64,000 bases of DNA from Maccoyibacter intestinihominis (GCF_040096355.1 NZ_JBBMEX010000001.1:248001-312000), one strand, 5' to 3'. Shown: positions 6,914 through 15,847, numbered from the stretch's first letter. Notes: a model not told the origin generated them from the sequence alone. Made by a program: numbers and translations.

Positions 6914-8263
6914 ATGGCATTTGACAGTTTATCAGAAAAACTGCAAAACGTATTTAAGGGACTGCGAAGCAAGGGCCGCCTGAGTGAAGAAGATGTCAAG
7001 GCAGCGTTAAAGGAAGTAAAATTAGCACTGTTAGAGGCAGATGTCAACTTCAAGGTGGTTAAGAACTTTGTAAAGACCGTACAGGAACAGGCGGTAGGCA
7101 GTGATGTCTTAAACGGATTGAATCCGGGACAGACAGTCATCAAGATAGTAAATGATGAGATGGTCCGTCTGATGGGGTCTGAGACAACAGAGATCGCACT
7201 TCGTCCGGGTAGTGAGACAACCGTGATCATGATGACCGGTCTGCAGGGAGCAGGTAAGACGACAACGACTGCAAAGTTAGCAGGAAAGTTCAAACAAAAG
7301 GGTAAAAAACCATTGTTAGTAGCTTGTGATGTCTATCGTCCGGCAGCGATTGAACAGTTGAAGATCAACGGAGAAAAGCAGGGCGTAGAAGTCTTTGCCA
7401 TGGGCGATAAGAACAGTCCGGTGGATATTGCAAAGGCAGCGATCGAACATGCGGCGAAAAACGGCAATACCGTTGTGATCTTAGATACAGCCGGAAGACT
7501 TCATGTAGATGAAGATATGATGCAGGAACTTGCAGCGATCAAAGAAAACGTTGACGTGGCACAGACAATCTTAGTCGTAGATGCCATGACAGGACAGGAT
7601 GCAGTCAATGTTGCAGGAACCTTTGATGAAAAAATAGGAATTGACGGCGTCATTTTAACAAAATTAGACGGCGATACGAGAGGTGGAGCGGCACTTTCCA
7701 TTCGGGCAGTGACCGGAAAACCGATATTGTATGCAGGAATGGGTGAAAAACTTTCTGATCTAGAGCAGTTTCATCCTGACCGCATGGCGAGCAGAATCCT
7801 TGGAATGGGAGATGTGCTGACACTGATCGAGAAGGCACAGGAAGAGATAGACGAGGACAAAGCCCGTGAAATGGAGAAAAAGCTCAAAAAAGCAGAATTT
7901 GGTTTTGACGATTATTTAGAATCCATGAATCAGATGAAAAAAATGGGTGGACTTTCCAGTATCCTTAGCATGATGCCGGGTATTGGCGGAAGCCAGATCG
8001 CAGAGATCGAAAATGCGATGGATGAGAAAAAGATGGCAAGAATTGAAGGGATCATTTATTCCATGACTCCGCAGGAGCGTGCGAATCCTTCTATATTAAA
8101 TCCGAGTAGAAAACGCAGAGTTGCGAATGGAGCCGGAGTAGATATCAGCGAAGTAAACCGATTAGTCAAACAGTTTGAACAGTCCAGAAAACTGATGAAA
8201 CAGATGCCCGGAATGATGGGCGCTAAAGGTGGTAAAAGAGGAAGATTTAAATTTCCTTTTTAA
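6914..8263 (+). CDS. ffh: signal recognition particle protein Ffh
   Basis: 449 residues, full length. Binds 4.5S/6S RNA and signal sequences of nascent membrane and secreted proteins and docks with FtsY. Order: N domain (1-90), G domain with GLQGAGKTTT, DTAGRLH and TKLDGD motifs (about 100-295), then the methionine-rich M domain (GGLSSILSMMPG, KQMPGMMG). The RNA-binding RKRRVANGAG stretch lies near residue 397. Directly downstream of ylxM and upstream of rpsP, the usual Firmicute order. Confidence 0.97.
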   Translation: MAFDSLSEKLQNVFKGLRSKGRLSEEDVKAALKEVKLALLEADVNFKVVKNFVKTVQEQAVGSDVLNGLNPGQTVIKIVNDEMVRLMGSETTEIALRPGSETTVIMMTGLQGAGKTTTTAKLAGKFKQKGKKPLLVACDVYRPAAIEQLKINGEKQGVEVFAMGDKNSPVDIAKAAIEHAAKNGNTVVILDTAGRLHVDEDMMQELAAIKENVDVAQTILVVDAMTGQDAVNVAGTFDEKIGIDGVILTKLDGDTRGGAALSIRAVTGKPILYAGMGEKLSDLEQFHPDRMASRILGMGDVLTLIEKAQEEIDEDKAREMEKKLKKAEFGFDDYLESMNQMKKMGGLSSILSMMPGIGGSQIAEIENAMDEKKMARIEGIIYSMTPQERANPSILNPSRKRRVANGAGVDISEVNRLVKQFEQSRKLMKQMPGMMGAKGGKRGRFKFPF

Positions 8264-8301
8264 CAATATAGAAATCAATAACCTATGAGGAGGTGAAACA
8301 G

Positions 8302-8547
8302 ATGGCAGTAAAAATCAGATTAAGAAGAATGGGACAGAAAAAAGCACCTTTCTATAGAATCGTTGTTGCAGATTCCAGATCTCCAAGAGATGGAAGATTC
8401 ATCGAAGAAATCGGAACTTACGATCCGACAAAGGATCCAAGCGAGTACCACGTTAACGAAGAGTTAGCAAAGAAATGGTTAGCAAATGGTGCAAAACCAA
8501 CCGATACAGTAGGCAGAATCTTTAAAGAAGCCGGAATCGAGAAATAA
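8302..8547 (+). CDS. rpsP: 30S ribosomal protein S16
   Basis: 81 residues beginning MAVKIRLRRMGQKK, typical for bS16, with the conserved PFYRIVVADSR and FIEEIGTYDP segments. The ATG at 8302 has AGGAGG at 8288-8293, eight bases upstream. A GTG at 8293 would sit on the ribosome site, so it was rejected as start. S16 is an early assembly protein of the small subunit. Confidence 0.97.
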   Translation: MAVKIRLRRMGQKKAPFYRIVVADSRSPRDGRFIEEIGTYDPTKDPSEYHVNEELAKKWLANGAKPTDTVGRIFKEAGIEK

Positions 8548-8564
8548 TTGGTGAGGTGGATGTG

Positions 8565-8795
8565 ATGAAAGAATTAGTAGAAGTAATTGCGAAATCACTC
8601 GTTGATTATCCGGATGAAGTCCAGGTCACCGAGACAGAGAATGACAAAGCAGTTGTTCTCGAATTAAAGGTTGCCCAGTCAGATATGGGCAAAGTCATTG
8701 GCAAACAGGGACGTATTGCAAAAGCGATCCGTACTGTAGTCAAAGCGGCTGCATCCAAAGAAGATAGAAAAGTTATCGTAGAGATTATGCAGTAG
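8565..8795 (+). CDS. khpA: KH-domain RNA-binding protein KhpA
   Basis: 76 residues, a single KH domain with the GKVIGKQGRIAKAIR loop that contacts RNA. KhpA (YlqC in Bacillus) acts with KhpB/EloR in RNA binding and cell elongation in Gram-positive bacteria. It lies between rpsP and rimM, as in Bacillus. I chose the ATG at 8565 after GTGAGGTGG; GTG codons at 8556 and 8562 are alternatives. Confidence 0.92.
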   Translation: MKELVEVIAKSLVDYPDEVQVTETENDKAVVLELKVAQSDMGKVIGKQGRIAKAIRTVVKAAASKEDRKVIVEIMQ

Positions 8796-8802
8796 CAGTC
8801 AG

Positions 8803-8850
8803 GAGTCTTAAAATTCCCGGAGAATGGGAAGTTTAGGACTCTTTTATTCT
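8803..8850 (+). terminator. terminator or attenuator between khpA and rimM
   Basis: Arms 8803-8818 and 8826-8841 pair over 16 positions with two G-U pairs and a 7-base loop (GGAGAAT). TTTTATTCT follows. It could stop part of the transcripts from the ffh-rpsP unit, or act as a processing site, since rimM follows immediately without an obvious promoter. Confidence 0.7.
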
Positions 8851-8874
8851 ATAAACGAAAAGGAATGGAGAATT

Positions 8875-9417
8875 ATGACAGAATTATATCAGGTGGGTGC
8901 CATTACCCAGACACATGGAATCCGTGGAGAGGTCAAAGTATTTCCGATGACTGACGATGTGTCGCGCTTTAAGAATATGAAAGAACTGATTTTAGATACC
9001 GGAAAAGAACAGATCGTGTTAGAAGTGACAAGTGCAAGACCGCAAAAAAATCTGGTCATTCTAAAATTTAAAGGAATAGATAACATCAATGATGTGGAAA
9101 AATATAAAGGCTGTGGATTGTTTGTAACCAAAGAGAACCGTGTAAAATGCAAAAAAGACGAATATTTTATTGCGGATCTGATTGGTCTGCGTGCCATAGA
9201 CGAAGAAGGAGAAGCCTTTGGAACCATCAGTGATGTGATACAGACCGGGGCAAACGATGTTTATGTTATAACGACAAAGCAGGGAGAAGAAGTGATGATC
9301 CCTGCGATCAAAGACTGTATATTAGAGGTGTCCGTGGAAGAACAGGATGGACAGGCAGGCTATGTCAGAATACATCTGCTGCCGGGACTATTAGATCTGA
9401 ACAACAATCGTAAATAA
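8875..9417 (+). CDS. rimM: ribosome maturation factor RimM
   Basis: 180 residues from the ATG at 8875 (GGAATGGAG upstream). An earlier ATG at 8824 lies in the terminator hairpin and was rejected. RimM binds S19 and helps 30S head assembly. The N-terminal domain starts YQVGAITQTHGIRGEVKV. The C-terminal PRC-barrel holds GANDVYVI and VMIPAIKDCI. Its stop is ten bases from trmD. Confidence 0.96.
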   Translation: MTELYQVGAITQTHGIRGEVKVFPMTDDVSRFKNMKELILDTGKEQIVLEVTSARPQKNLVILKFKGIDNINDVEKYKGCGLFVTKENRVKCKKDEYFIADLIGLRAIDEEGEAFGTISDVIQTGANDVYVITTKQGEEVMIPAIKDCILEVSVEEQDGQAGYVRIHLLPGLLDLNNNRK

Positions 9418-9428
9418 TAGGAGAAGAC

Positions 9429-10151
9429 ATGAGATTTCATATATTAACCCTGTTTCCTGACATGGTGGAGCAGGGACTTCATACCAGTATTATTGGAAGA
9501 GCAGTTGAAAAAGGACTGCTGGCCATTGAAGCGGTCAATATCCGTGATTATACCGTAGACAAGCATAAAAAAGTGGACGATTATCCCTATGGGGGCGGGG
9601 CAGGCATGGTGATGCAGGCACAGCCGATCTATGATGCTTATTTATCCATCGTAGAAAAAATCGGATATCGTCCAAGGACCATCTATTTAACTCCGCAGGG
9701 ACCGCTTTTTACACAGCAGGCAGCAAAAGAGTTTGCATTAGAGGAAGATGTGATCCTGCTCTGCGGACATTATGAGGGAGTAGACGAGCGTGTCCTAGAG
9801 GAGATCGTAACCGATTACATTTCCATAGGAGATTATGTACTGACCGGAGGAGAACTTCCGGCAATGGTTTTAGTTGATGCCATCTCCCGTATGGTTCCGG
9901 GAGTGTTAAAAAACCAGGAATCCGGTGAAACCGAATCCTTAGAAGGAAATCTGTTAGAATACCCGCAGTATTCCAGACCGGAGGTGTGGCAGGAGAAAGC
10001 CGTTCCGCCGATCCTGTTATCTGGAAATCATCAAAAGGTAGATGAGTGGCGAAGAGAACAGTCCATCTTACGCACCAAAGAGAGAAGACCGGATCTGTTT
10101 GAGCGGGCAGAATTAAGTGAGAAAGAACGAAAAGTATACGGAGAGGAATAG
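9429..10151 (+). CDS. trmD: tRNA (guanine37-N1)-methyltransferase TrmD
   Basis: 240 residues. It makes m1G37 in tRNA using S-adenosylmethionine. The SPOUT knot motifs are present: YGGGAGMVMQ, LLCGHYEGVDERV and SIGDYVLTGGELPA. The C-terminal tRNA-binding domain ends in LRTKERRPDLFE. Normal length. Downstream of rimM as in most Firmicutes. No terminator is evident before the hrcA promoter. Confidence 0.97.
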   Translation: MRFHILTLFPDMVEQGLHTSIIGRAVEKGLLAIEAVNIRDYTVDKHKKVDDYPYGGGAGMVMQAQPIYDAYLSIVEKIGYRPRTIYLTPQGPLFTQQAAKEFALEEDVILLCGHYEGVDERVLEEIVTDYISIGDYVLTGGELPAMVLVDAISRMVPGVLKNQESGETESLEGNLLEYPQYSRPEVWQEKAVPPILLSGNHQKVDEWRREQSILRTKERRPDLFERAELSEKERKVYGEE

Positions 10152-10212
10152 TTCAGATCCGTTCCCGGAAATATAAAATAGAAGAAAAACACAAAAAAAT
10201 CACAAATATTAG

Positions 10213-10241
10213 TTGACAAAGAAAAACAACGGTGCTATCTT
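10213..10241 (+). promoter_or_regulatory. SigA promoter of the hrcA-grpE-dnaK-dnaJ operon
   Basis: TTGACA at 10213-10218, a 17-base spacer, and TATCTT at 10236-10241, with TG at 10233-10234 giving an extended -10. The predicted start point, around 10248-10250, is just upstream of the CIRCE operator, as expected for HrcA control. Confidence 0.8.
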
Positions 10242-10254
10242 AAGTACATAGATA

Positions 10255-10281
10255 TTAGCACTCCACTTAAATGAGTGCTAA
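10255..10281 (+). promoter_or_regulatory. CIRCE operator (HrcA binding site)
   Basis: TTAGCACTC (10255-10263), nine bases, then GAGTGCTAA (10273-10281): a perfect match to the CIRCE inverted repeat. It lies in the 5' leader of hrcA, so HrcA represses its own operon and the DnaK chaperones. A TTG that would extend hrcA upstream overlaps this operator and was rejected as a start. Confidence 0.98.
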
Positions 10282-10307
10282 CAAACCTCAGAAGGTCAGG
10301 TGAGATC

Positions 10308-11345
10308 ATGGAGATGCTCGATGAGAGAAAGACAAAAATCTTAAAAGCCATCATCCGTAATTATTTAGAGACAGGAGAACCGGTTGGTTCAAGAACCATT
10401 TCAAAAGATTCGGATTTGAATTTGAGTTCAGCAACCATTCGTAATGAGATGGCGGACTTAGAAGAGATGGGCTATATATTGCAGCCGCATACCTCGGCAG
10501 GCAGGATTCCTTCTGACAAAGGTTATCGTTTTTATGTCGATCACCTGATTGAGGAAAAAGATAACGAAGTCACACAGATGAAGGAGTTCATGATAGAACA
10601 TACCGAGAAAGTGGAGCAGGTATTAAAACAGGTAGCAAAGGTACTTGCAACAAATACCAATTATGCAGCGATGATCAGTGCTCCAAGCTATCAGAAGAGC
10701 CGGGTAAAATTCATCCAGTTATCACAGGTAGATGATGAACAGATTCTTGCCGTTATCGTAAGAGAGGGCAACATCGTAAAGAACAAGATCATTTCCGTGG
10801 GTGAGCCGCTTGGAAATGAAAGACTTCTGAAGCTGAACATCCTGTTGAATTCCAACTTAAACGGTCTTTCCATAGACCAGATCAATTTAGGAATGATTTC
10901 TTTATTAAAAGAACAGGCAGGGATAGACAGTGGAATCGTCAGTGATGTCTTAGATGCAGTAGCAGAGGCGATCGGTGAGGATGAAGATTTACAGATTTAT
11001 ACCAGCGGAGCAACAAACATTTTTAAATATCCGGAACTGAGTGATTCGAAGAGTGCCAGTGAGCTGATCGAGGCATTTGAAGAAAAACAGGAATTAGCAA
11101 GCCTTGTATCTGAAACCTTAAACTCAGAAGAGAATACGGGAATTCAGGTTTATATAGGAAATGAAACCCCGATCCAGACCATGAAAGATTGCAGTGTAGT
11201 CACCGCAACTTATGAATTAGGAGAGGGAATACAGGGAACCATTGGAATTATCGGTCCAAAGCGAATGGATTATGAGAATGTAATGGATAACCTGAAAAAT
11301 TTGAAAGTGCAGTTGGATGATATCTTTCGAAAACCGAAAGATTAG
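10308..11345 (+). CDS. hrcA: heat-inducible transcription repressor HrcA
   Basis: 345 residues. A winged-helix N-terminus (about 5-75: RKTKILKAIIRNYLETGEPVGSRTI, LSSATIRNEMADLEEMGY) is followed by the GAF-like HrcA dimerisation domain. First gene of the heat-shock operon, behind a perfect CIRCE. The ATG at 10308 and one at 10314 are both possible. AGGTGAG at 10298-10304 is better spaced for 10314, giving 343 residues. Confidence 0.96.
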   Translation: MEMLDERKTKILKAIIRNYLETGEPVGSRTISKDSDLNLSSATIRNEMADLEEMGYILQPHTSAGRIPSDKGYRFYVDHLIEEKDNEVTQMKEFMIEHTEKVEQVLKQVAKVLATNTNYAAMISAPSYQKSRVKFIQLSQVDDEQILAVIVREGNIVKNKIISVGEPLGNERLLKLNILLNSNLNGLSIDQINLGMISLLKEQAGIDSGIVSDVLDAVAEAIGEDEDLQIYTSGATNIFKYPELSDSKSASELIEAFEEKQELASLVSETLNSEENTGIQVYIGNETPIQTMKDCSVVTATYELGEGIQGTIGIIGPKRMDYENVMDNLKNLKVQLDDIFRKPKD

Positions 11346-11366
11346 CATAGAGAAAGGTGGAACATC

Positions 11367-11993
11367 ATGGCAGAGAATAAGACAGAGGAAGAAATCTTAG
11401 AAACAGATACTGTCAACGAAGAAGCCTCTTCAGCAGAAGAGGAAACCAAAGAAGCCGGCAATGAAGCTTCCGCAGGCGAAACAGAAGCCAAAGAAGCAGA
11501 GGAAAAGGCAGATAAGAAAGCAGAAAAGAAAGAGAAAAAGGCAAAGAAGAAAAAAGATAAGAAAGACGAACAGATTGAAGAACTTCAGGATCGGGTCAGA
11601 CGCCAGATGGCAGAGTTTGATAACTTCCGTAAGAGAACGGAAAAAGAAAAAGCCCAGATGTTTGAAGTCGGAGCTAAGAGTATTATCGAAAAGATACTTC
11701 CGGTCATAGACAATTTTGAAAGAGGACTCGCAAGTATCCCGGAGGAAGAAGCAGGAAGTGCTTTTGCCGATGGAATGAACATGATATATAAGCAGCTCAT
11801 GAATGAGTTAGAGCAGGCTGGTGTAGCACCAATTGAAGCAGTTGGCGAAGAATTTGATCCGGAATACCACAATGCAGTGATGCAGGTGGAAAATGACGAA
11901 TTAGAATCAGGAACCGTTGCACAGGAATTACAAAAAGGCTACACATACCGTGACAGTGTGGTAAGACACAGCATGGTAGCAGTCGTACAGTAA
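11367..11993 (+). CDS. grpE: nucleotide exchange factor GrpE
   Basis: 208 residues. Releases ADP from DnaK. The first ~75 residues are very rich in Glu, Lys and Ala and probably disordered. A long coiled coil follows (QIEELQDRVRRQMAEFDNFR), then the beta domain with GVAPIEAVGEEFDPEYHNAV and the ending VRHSMVAVVQ. The acidic-then-lysine N-terminal extension is longer than in E. coli but common in Clostridia. Lies between hrcA and dnaK. Confidence 0.96.
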   Translation: MAENKTEEEILETDTVNEEASSAEEETKEAGNEASAGETEAKEAEEKADKKAEKKEKKAKKKKDKKDEQIEELQDRVRRQMAEFDNFRKRTEKEKAQMFEVGAKSIIEKILPVIDNFERGLASIPEEEAGSAFADGMNMIYKQLMNELEQAGVAPIEAVGEEFDPEYHNAVMQVENDELESGTVAQELQKGYTYRDSVVRHSMVAVVQ

Positions 11994-12035
11994 GCAGCAA
12001 AGAAAGAATTCATATATATTTAGGAGGAATGACTT

Positions 12036-13916
12036 ATGAGTAAGATTATCGGTATTGATTTAGGAACAACAAACAGTTGTGTAGCAGTTATGGAAGGTGG
12101 TAAACCGGTTGTTATCGCAAATACAGAAGGTGCAAGAACCACACCATCCGTTGTAGCATTTACAAAGACAGGAGAAAGACTTGTCGGAGAACCTGCAAAA
12201 CGTCAGGCAGTTACCAATGCAGAAAAAACAATCTCTTCTATTAAAAGAGAGATGGGTACAGATTACAAAAAAGAGATCGATGGCAAAAAATACAGCCCAC
12301 AGGAAATCTCAGCAATGATCTTACAGAAATTAAAAGCAGATGCAGAAGGATACTTAGGAGAAAAAGTATCAGAAGCAGTTATTACCGTGCCTGCATATTT
12401 CAACGATGCACAGCGTCAGGCAACCAAGGATGCCGGCAAGATCGCAGGCTTAGAAGTAAAACGTATCATCAACGAGCCTACAGCAGCAGCATTAGCTTAT
12501 GGACTTGACAATGAAAAAGAGCAGAAGATCATGGTTTACGACTTAGGTGGTGGTACATTCGATGTTTCCATTATCGAGATCGGTGACGGTGTTATCGAAG
12601 TATTATCTACATCCGGTAACAACAGACTTGGTGGAGATGATTTCGACCAGAAGATTACAGACTGGATGTTAGACGAGTTTAAGAAAGCAGAAGGCGTAGA
12701 CTTATCTACTGATAAGATGGCACTTCAGAGATTAAAAGAAGCAGCAGAGAAAGCAAAGAAAGAGTTATCCTCTGCAACAACAACAAACATCAACCTTCCG
12801 TTCATTACAGCAACAGCAGAAGGACCAAAACATTTTGATATGAACTTAAGCCGTGCAAAATTCGATGAGTTGACACACGACTTAGTAGAAAAGACAGCAG
12901 AACCTGTTCAGAACGCATTAAGAGATGCAGGACTGACAGCAGCAGATTTAGGTCAGGTACTCTTAGTTGGTGGTTCTACAAGAATCCCGGCAGTACAGGA
13001 TAAAGTAAAACAGTTAACAGGTAAAGAGCCAAGCAAATCCTTAAACCCGGATGAGTGTGTTGCACTTGGTGCATCTATCCAGGGCGGTAAATTAGCAGGA
13101 GATGCCGGCGCAGGTGAGATCCTCTTACTGGATGTTACTCCACTGTCCTTATCCATTGAGACAATGGGCGGTATCGCAACCAAGTTAATTGAGAGAAATA
13201 CAACGATCCCTACAAAGAAGAGCCAGACCTTCACAACAGCAGCAGATAATCAGACAGCCGTTGATATCAACGTAGTACAGGGTGAGAGACAGTTCGCAAG
13301 AGATAACAAATCCTTAGGACAGTTCCGTTTAGATGGAATCCCACCGGCACGTCGTGGTGTACCGCAGATCGAAGTAACTTTCGATATTGATGCAAACGGT
13401 ATCGTAAATGTATCTGCAAAAGATTTAGGAACAGGAAAAGAGCAGCATATCACAATCACAGCAGGTTCTAATATGTCTGATGATGATATCGAAAAGGCAG
13501 TCAAAGAGGCAGCTGAATTCGAGGCACAGGATAAGAAGAGAAAAGAGGCAATTGATACCAGAAATGATGCAGATGCTTTCGTATTCCAGACAGAAAAAGC
13601 ATTAGAGGAAGTAGGTTCATCCCTTGATGCAGCAGATAAGTCAGCAGTAGAAGCAGACTTAAATGCATTAAAAGCAATGGTAGAAGCACATCAGAATGCA
13701 GAAGATATGACAGATGATCAGGTTGCAGAGATGAAAGCAGCAAAAGAGAAACTGACAGAGAGTGCACAGAAAGTATTTGCTAAGATGTATGAGCAGGCTC
13801 AGCAGGCACAGGGTGCAGGTCCGGACATGGGAGCGGCAGGTCCTGATATGGGCAGTGCAAATGCAGGAAGCAATGCAGATGATGATGTAGTAGACGCAGA
13901 TTATAAAGAGGTATAA
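12036..13916 (+). CDS. dnaK: molecular chaperone DnaK (Hsp70)
   Basis: 626 residues. ATPase domain begins IIGIDLGTTNSCVAV, with the phosphate-binding DLGGGTFDVS and GGSTRIPAVQ. The VLLLDVTPLSLSIE-type linker appears as ILLLDVTPLSLSIE. The substrate domain and helical lid follow, with a Gly/Ala/Met-rich tail ending DDDVVDADYKEV. It has the shorter nucleotide-binding domain of Gram-positive DnaKs. Strong ribosome site TTAGGAGGAATG. Confidence 0.98.
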   Translation: MSKIIGIDLGTTNSCVAVMEGGKPVVIANTEGARTTPSVVAFTKTGERLVGEPAKRQAVTNAEKTISSIKREMGTDYKKEIDGKKYSPQEISAMILQKLKADAEGYLGEKVSEAVITVPAYFNDAQRQATKDAGKIAGLEVKRIINEPTAAALAYGLDNEKEQKIMVYDLGGGTFDVSIIEIGDGVIEVLSTSGNNRLGGDDFDQKITDWMLDEFKKAEGVDLSTDKMALQRLKEAAEKAKKELSSATTTNINLPFITATAEGPKHFDMNLSRAKFDELTHDLVEKTAEPVQNALRDAGLTAADLGQVLLVGGSTRIPAVQDKVKQLTGKEPSKSLNPDECVALGASIQGGKLAGDAGAGEILLLDVTPLSLSIETMGGIATKLIERNTTIPTKKSQTFTTAADNQTAVDINVVQGERQFARDNKSLGQFRLDGIPPARRGVPQIEVTFDIDANGIVNVSAKDLGTGKEQHITITAGSNMSDDDIEKAVKEAAEFEAQDKKRKEAIDTRNDADAFVFQTEKALEEVGSSLDAADKSAVEADLNALKAMVEAHQNAEDMTDDQVAEMKAAKEKLTESAQKVFAKMYEQAQQAQGAGPDMGAAGPDMGSANAGSNADDDVVDADYKEV

Positions 13917-13964
13917 AAGCAGGCAAAAATACTGTAGCAGACAGTGAGGCAGGCTTTAGAGGAA

Positions 13965-13994
13965 AAGGGTTGGCGGCATCTGCCGTCAGCCCTT
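13965..13994 (+). other. hairpin between dnaK and dnaJ
   Basis: AAGGGTTGGCGGCA (13965-13978) pairs with TGCCGTCAGCCCTT (13981-13994), with two G-U pairs and a very tight loop. No U-run follows, so it is not a normal terminator. It could be an mRNA processing or stability element that sets dnaK above dnaJ. Confidence 0.5.
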
Positions 13995-14020
13995 ATACAC
14001 GATAAAAGAAGGAACAGATT

Positions 14021-15211
14021 ATGGCAGAACAGAAAAGAGATTATTATGAAGTCCTCGGCGTCGAAAAAAATGCCGATGATGCAGCAATCAAAAAAGCATA
14101 TCGTGCATTGGCAAAAAAATATCATCCTGACATGAATCCGGGGGATCAAGAGGCTGAAAAGAAGTTTAAAGAGGCGTCCGAGGCATATGCAGTACTTAGT
14201 GATCCTGAAAAGAGAAAACAGTATGACCAGTTTGGTCATGCTGCCTTCGAAGGTGGTGCAGGCGGAGCCGGTGGATTTGATTTCTCAGGCATGGATTTTG
14301 GCGATATATTTGGTGATATATTTGGTGACTTCTTCGGAGGAGGGACTTCCAGGAGAGGACCGGACAATGGACCAAGACGAGGAGCCAATTTACGCGCAAG
14401 AGTGCGTATTACATTTGAGGAAGCAGTTTTCGGCTGTGAGAAACAGATCGAGATCACATTAAAAGATGACTGTACCACCTGTGGCGGTTCCGGTGCGAAA
14501 CCGGGAACAAGCAAAGACACCTGTCCAAAATGTGGTGGAAAAGGAAAAGTTATGTACACCCAGCAGTCACTCTTTGGTATGGTACAGAATGTACAGACCT
14601 GTCCGGAATGTGGTGGAACAGGACAGATCATCAAAGAAAAATGTAAAGACTGTCATGGAACAGGCTATATTGCAAAGAGAAAGAAGATCAGTGTTATGAT
14701 CCCGGCAGGAATTGACAATGGTCAGAGCGTGCGCATCCGTGATAAAGGCGAGCCGGGCATCAATGGCGGTCCAAGAGGCGACCTGTTAGTAGAAGTTATG
14801 ATCAGCGGTCATCCGATCTTCCAGAGACAGGATACCAACCTTTATTCTACAGCACCAATCTCTTTTGCACAGGCAGCACTTGGTGGAGAAGTCCGTATCA
14901 GTACCATAGATGGGGATGTCTTATACGATGTGAAACCGGGAACACAGACAGACACAAGAATCCGGTTAAAAGGAAAAGGTGTGCCGTCACTTCGAAATAA
15001 GAATGTCCGTGGTGACCACTATGTTACCTTAGTGGTACAGGTGCCGACAGGCTTAAGCAGTGAGGCAAAAGAGGCATTGCGTAAATTTGATGAGGTCAGT
15101 GGCAATTCCTTAAACAGCCAGAATGGGGCAGCCGGAAATAAAGAAAAACCGGAAAAATCAAAGAAAAAAGGATTTATGGGAAAAATCAAAGAAACCTTAG
15201 ATGATATTTAA
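14021..15211 (+). CDS. dnaJ: chaperone protein DnaJ
   Basis: 396 residues, type I DnaJ. J domain at 5-70 with the HPD motif (KKYHPDMN), a Gly/Phe-rich stretch at 78-120, and four zinc repeats (CTTCGGSG, CPKCGGKG, CPECGGTG, CKDCHGTG). The C-terminal substrate domains and a Lys-rich tail follow. Stimulates DnaK ATPase. Last gene of the CIRCE-controlled operon; a terminator follows. Confidence 0.98.
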   Translation: MAEQKRDYYEVLGVEKNADDAAIKKAYRALAKKYHPDMNPGDQEAEKKFKEASEAYAVLSDPEKRKQYDQFGHAAFEGGAGGAGGFDFSGMDFGDIFGDIFGDFFGGGTSRRGPDNGPRRGANLRARVRITFEEAVFGCEKQIEITLKDDCTTCGGSGAKPGTSKDTCPKCGGKGKVMYTQQSLFGMVQNVQTCPECGGTGQIIKEKCKDCHGTGYIAKRKKISVMIPAGIDNGQSVRIRDKGEPGINGGPRGDLLVEVMISGHPIFQRQDTNLYSTAPISFAQAALGGEVRISTIDGDVLYDVKPGTQTDTRIRLKGKGVPSLRNKNVRGDHYVTLVVQVPTGLSSEAKEALRKFDEVSGNSLNSQNGAAGNKEKPEKSKKKGFMGKIKETLDDI

Positions 15212-15256
15212 AGATATTTAAGATCACATAAAAAATTCCATACAAAACATGCAGTC

Positions 15257-15311
15257 AGTGCCAAGGGCAGGATTCCTAGGAGTCACACCTTGGCACTTGC
15301 TATTTTATTTT
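15257..15311 (+). terminator. terminator of the hrcA-dnaJ operon
   Basis: AGTGCCAAGG (15257-15266) pairs perfectly with CCTTGGCACT (15288-15297). The 21-base loop contains a further small palindrome around CCTAGG. TGCTATTTTATTTT follows. Confidence 0.8.
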
Positions 15312-15397
15312 AGATAGTATAAAATTAGGTGGAATAGCAAAAATGCACAAAGTATGCAAAGTGGCGGGTCAGGCGAAGATACAAAGGAGCGGATAGC

Positions 15398-15847
15398 ATG
15401 GGAAAAGCTCAGAATAGCAATGCCGAGCATTTTCAGCAATGGTGCTTTCAGGAAACCGCAAAGTTAGAACGGAAGAGGAAAGAACTAGAGCGGGAAGAAA
15501 AACTGTTAGAACAGGAAAAAAGTCTTTTGAATATGAAGTTAGATATTCTGAAAGAAGAATACCGTAAGTTAGCGGATGAAAAAGAACAGTTCAAGCGCGA
15601 AAAGCAGTATCATGCATGGGAAGAGCAGAAGCGTGAACAGAAAAAAGAGCGGAAGGCCTATGAGAGCGAAAGCACGCTGACCATGAAACCGGAGCTGTTT
15701 TTTCGGGGCGTTGGAAATGAGCTGATGTTGAAAAAGCGTTATAAGGATCTGATCAAAATATATCACCCGGACAATGTGGCGGGCGATACCAGAACCGTTC
15801 AGGAGATCAATAAAGAATATGAGAAAATGAAACAATTGTTTTTATAA
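15398..15847 (+). CDS. coiled-coil protein with C-terminal J-like domain
   Basis: 149 residues. About residues 15-95 are an uninterrupted charged coiled coil (rich in Glu, Lys, Arg, Gln). The last ~45 residues look like the middle of a J domain: a Leu-rich helix, LKKRYKDLIKIYHPDN with the HPD signature, then a third helix (VQEINKEYEKMKQLF). The J domain is thus at the C-terminus, the reverse of DnaJ, with no Gly/Phe or zinc region. It could recruit DnaK to a coiled-coil partner. It lies 90 bases after the dnaJ terminator, so is probably separately transcribed, and its stop touches an inverted-repeat element. Confidence 0.75.
   Translation: MGKAQNSNAEHFQQWCFQETAKLERKRKELEREEKLLEQEKSLLNMKLDILKEEYRKLADEKEQFKREKQYHAWEEQKREQKKERKAYESESTLTMKPELFFRGVGNELMLKKRYKDLIKIYHPDNVAGDTRTVQEINKEYEKMKQLFL

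Noticed and set aside
8824..8874. Upstream extension of RimM from the ATG at 8824
   Set aside because: It lies in the loop and arm of a terminator-like hairpin, and the added residues are not part of the RimM family.
10275..10307. Upstream extension of HrcA from an in-frame TTG
   Set aside because: It would start inside the CIRCE operator and lacks a ribosome site; downstream ATGs match the family length.
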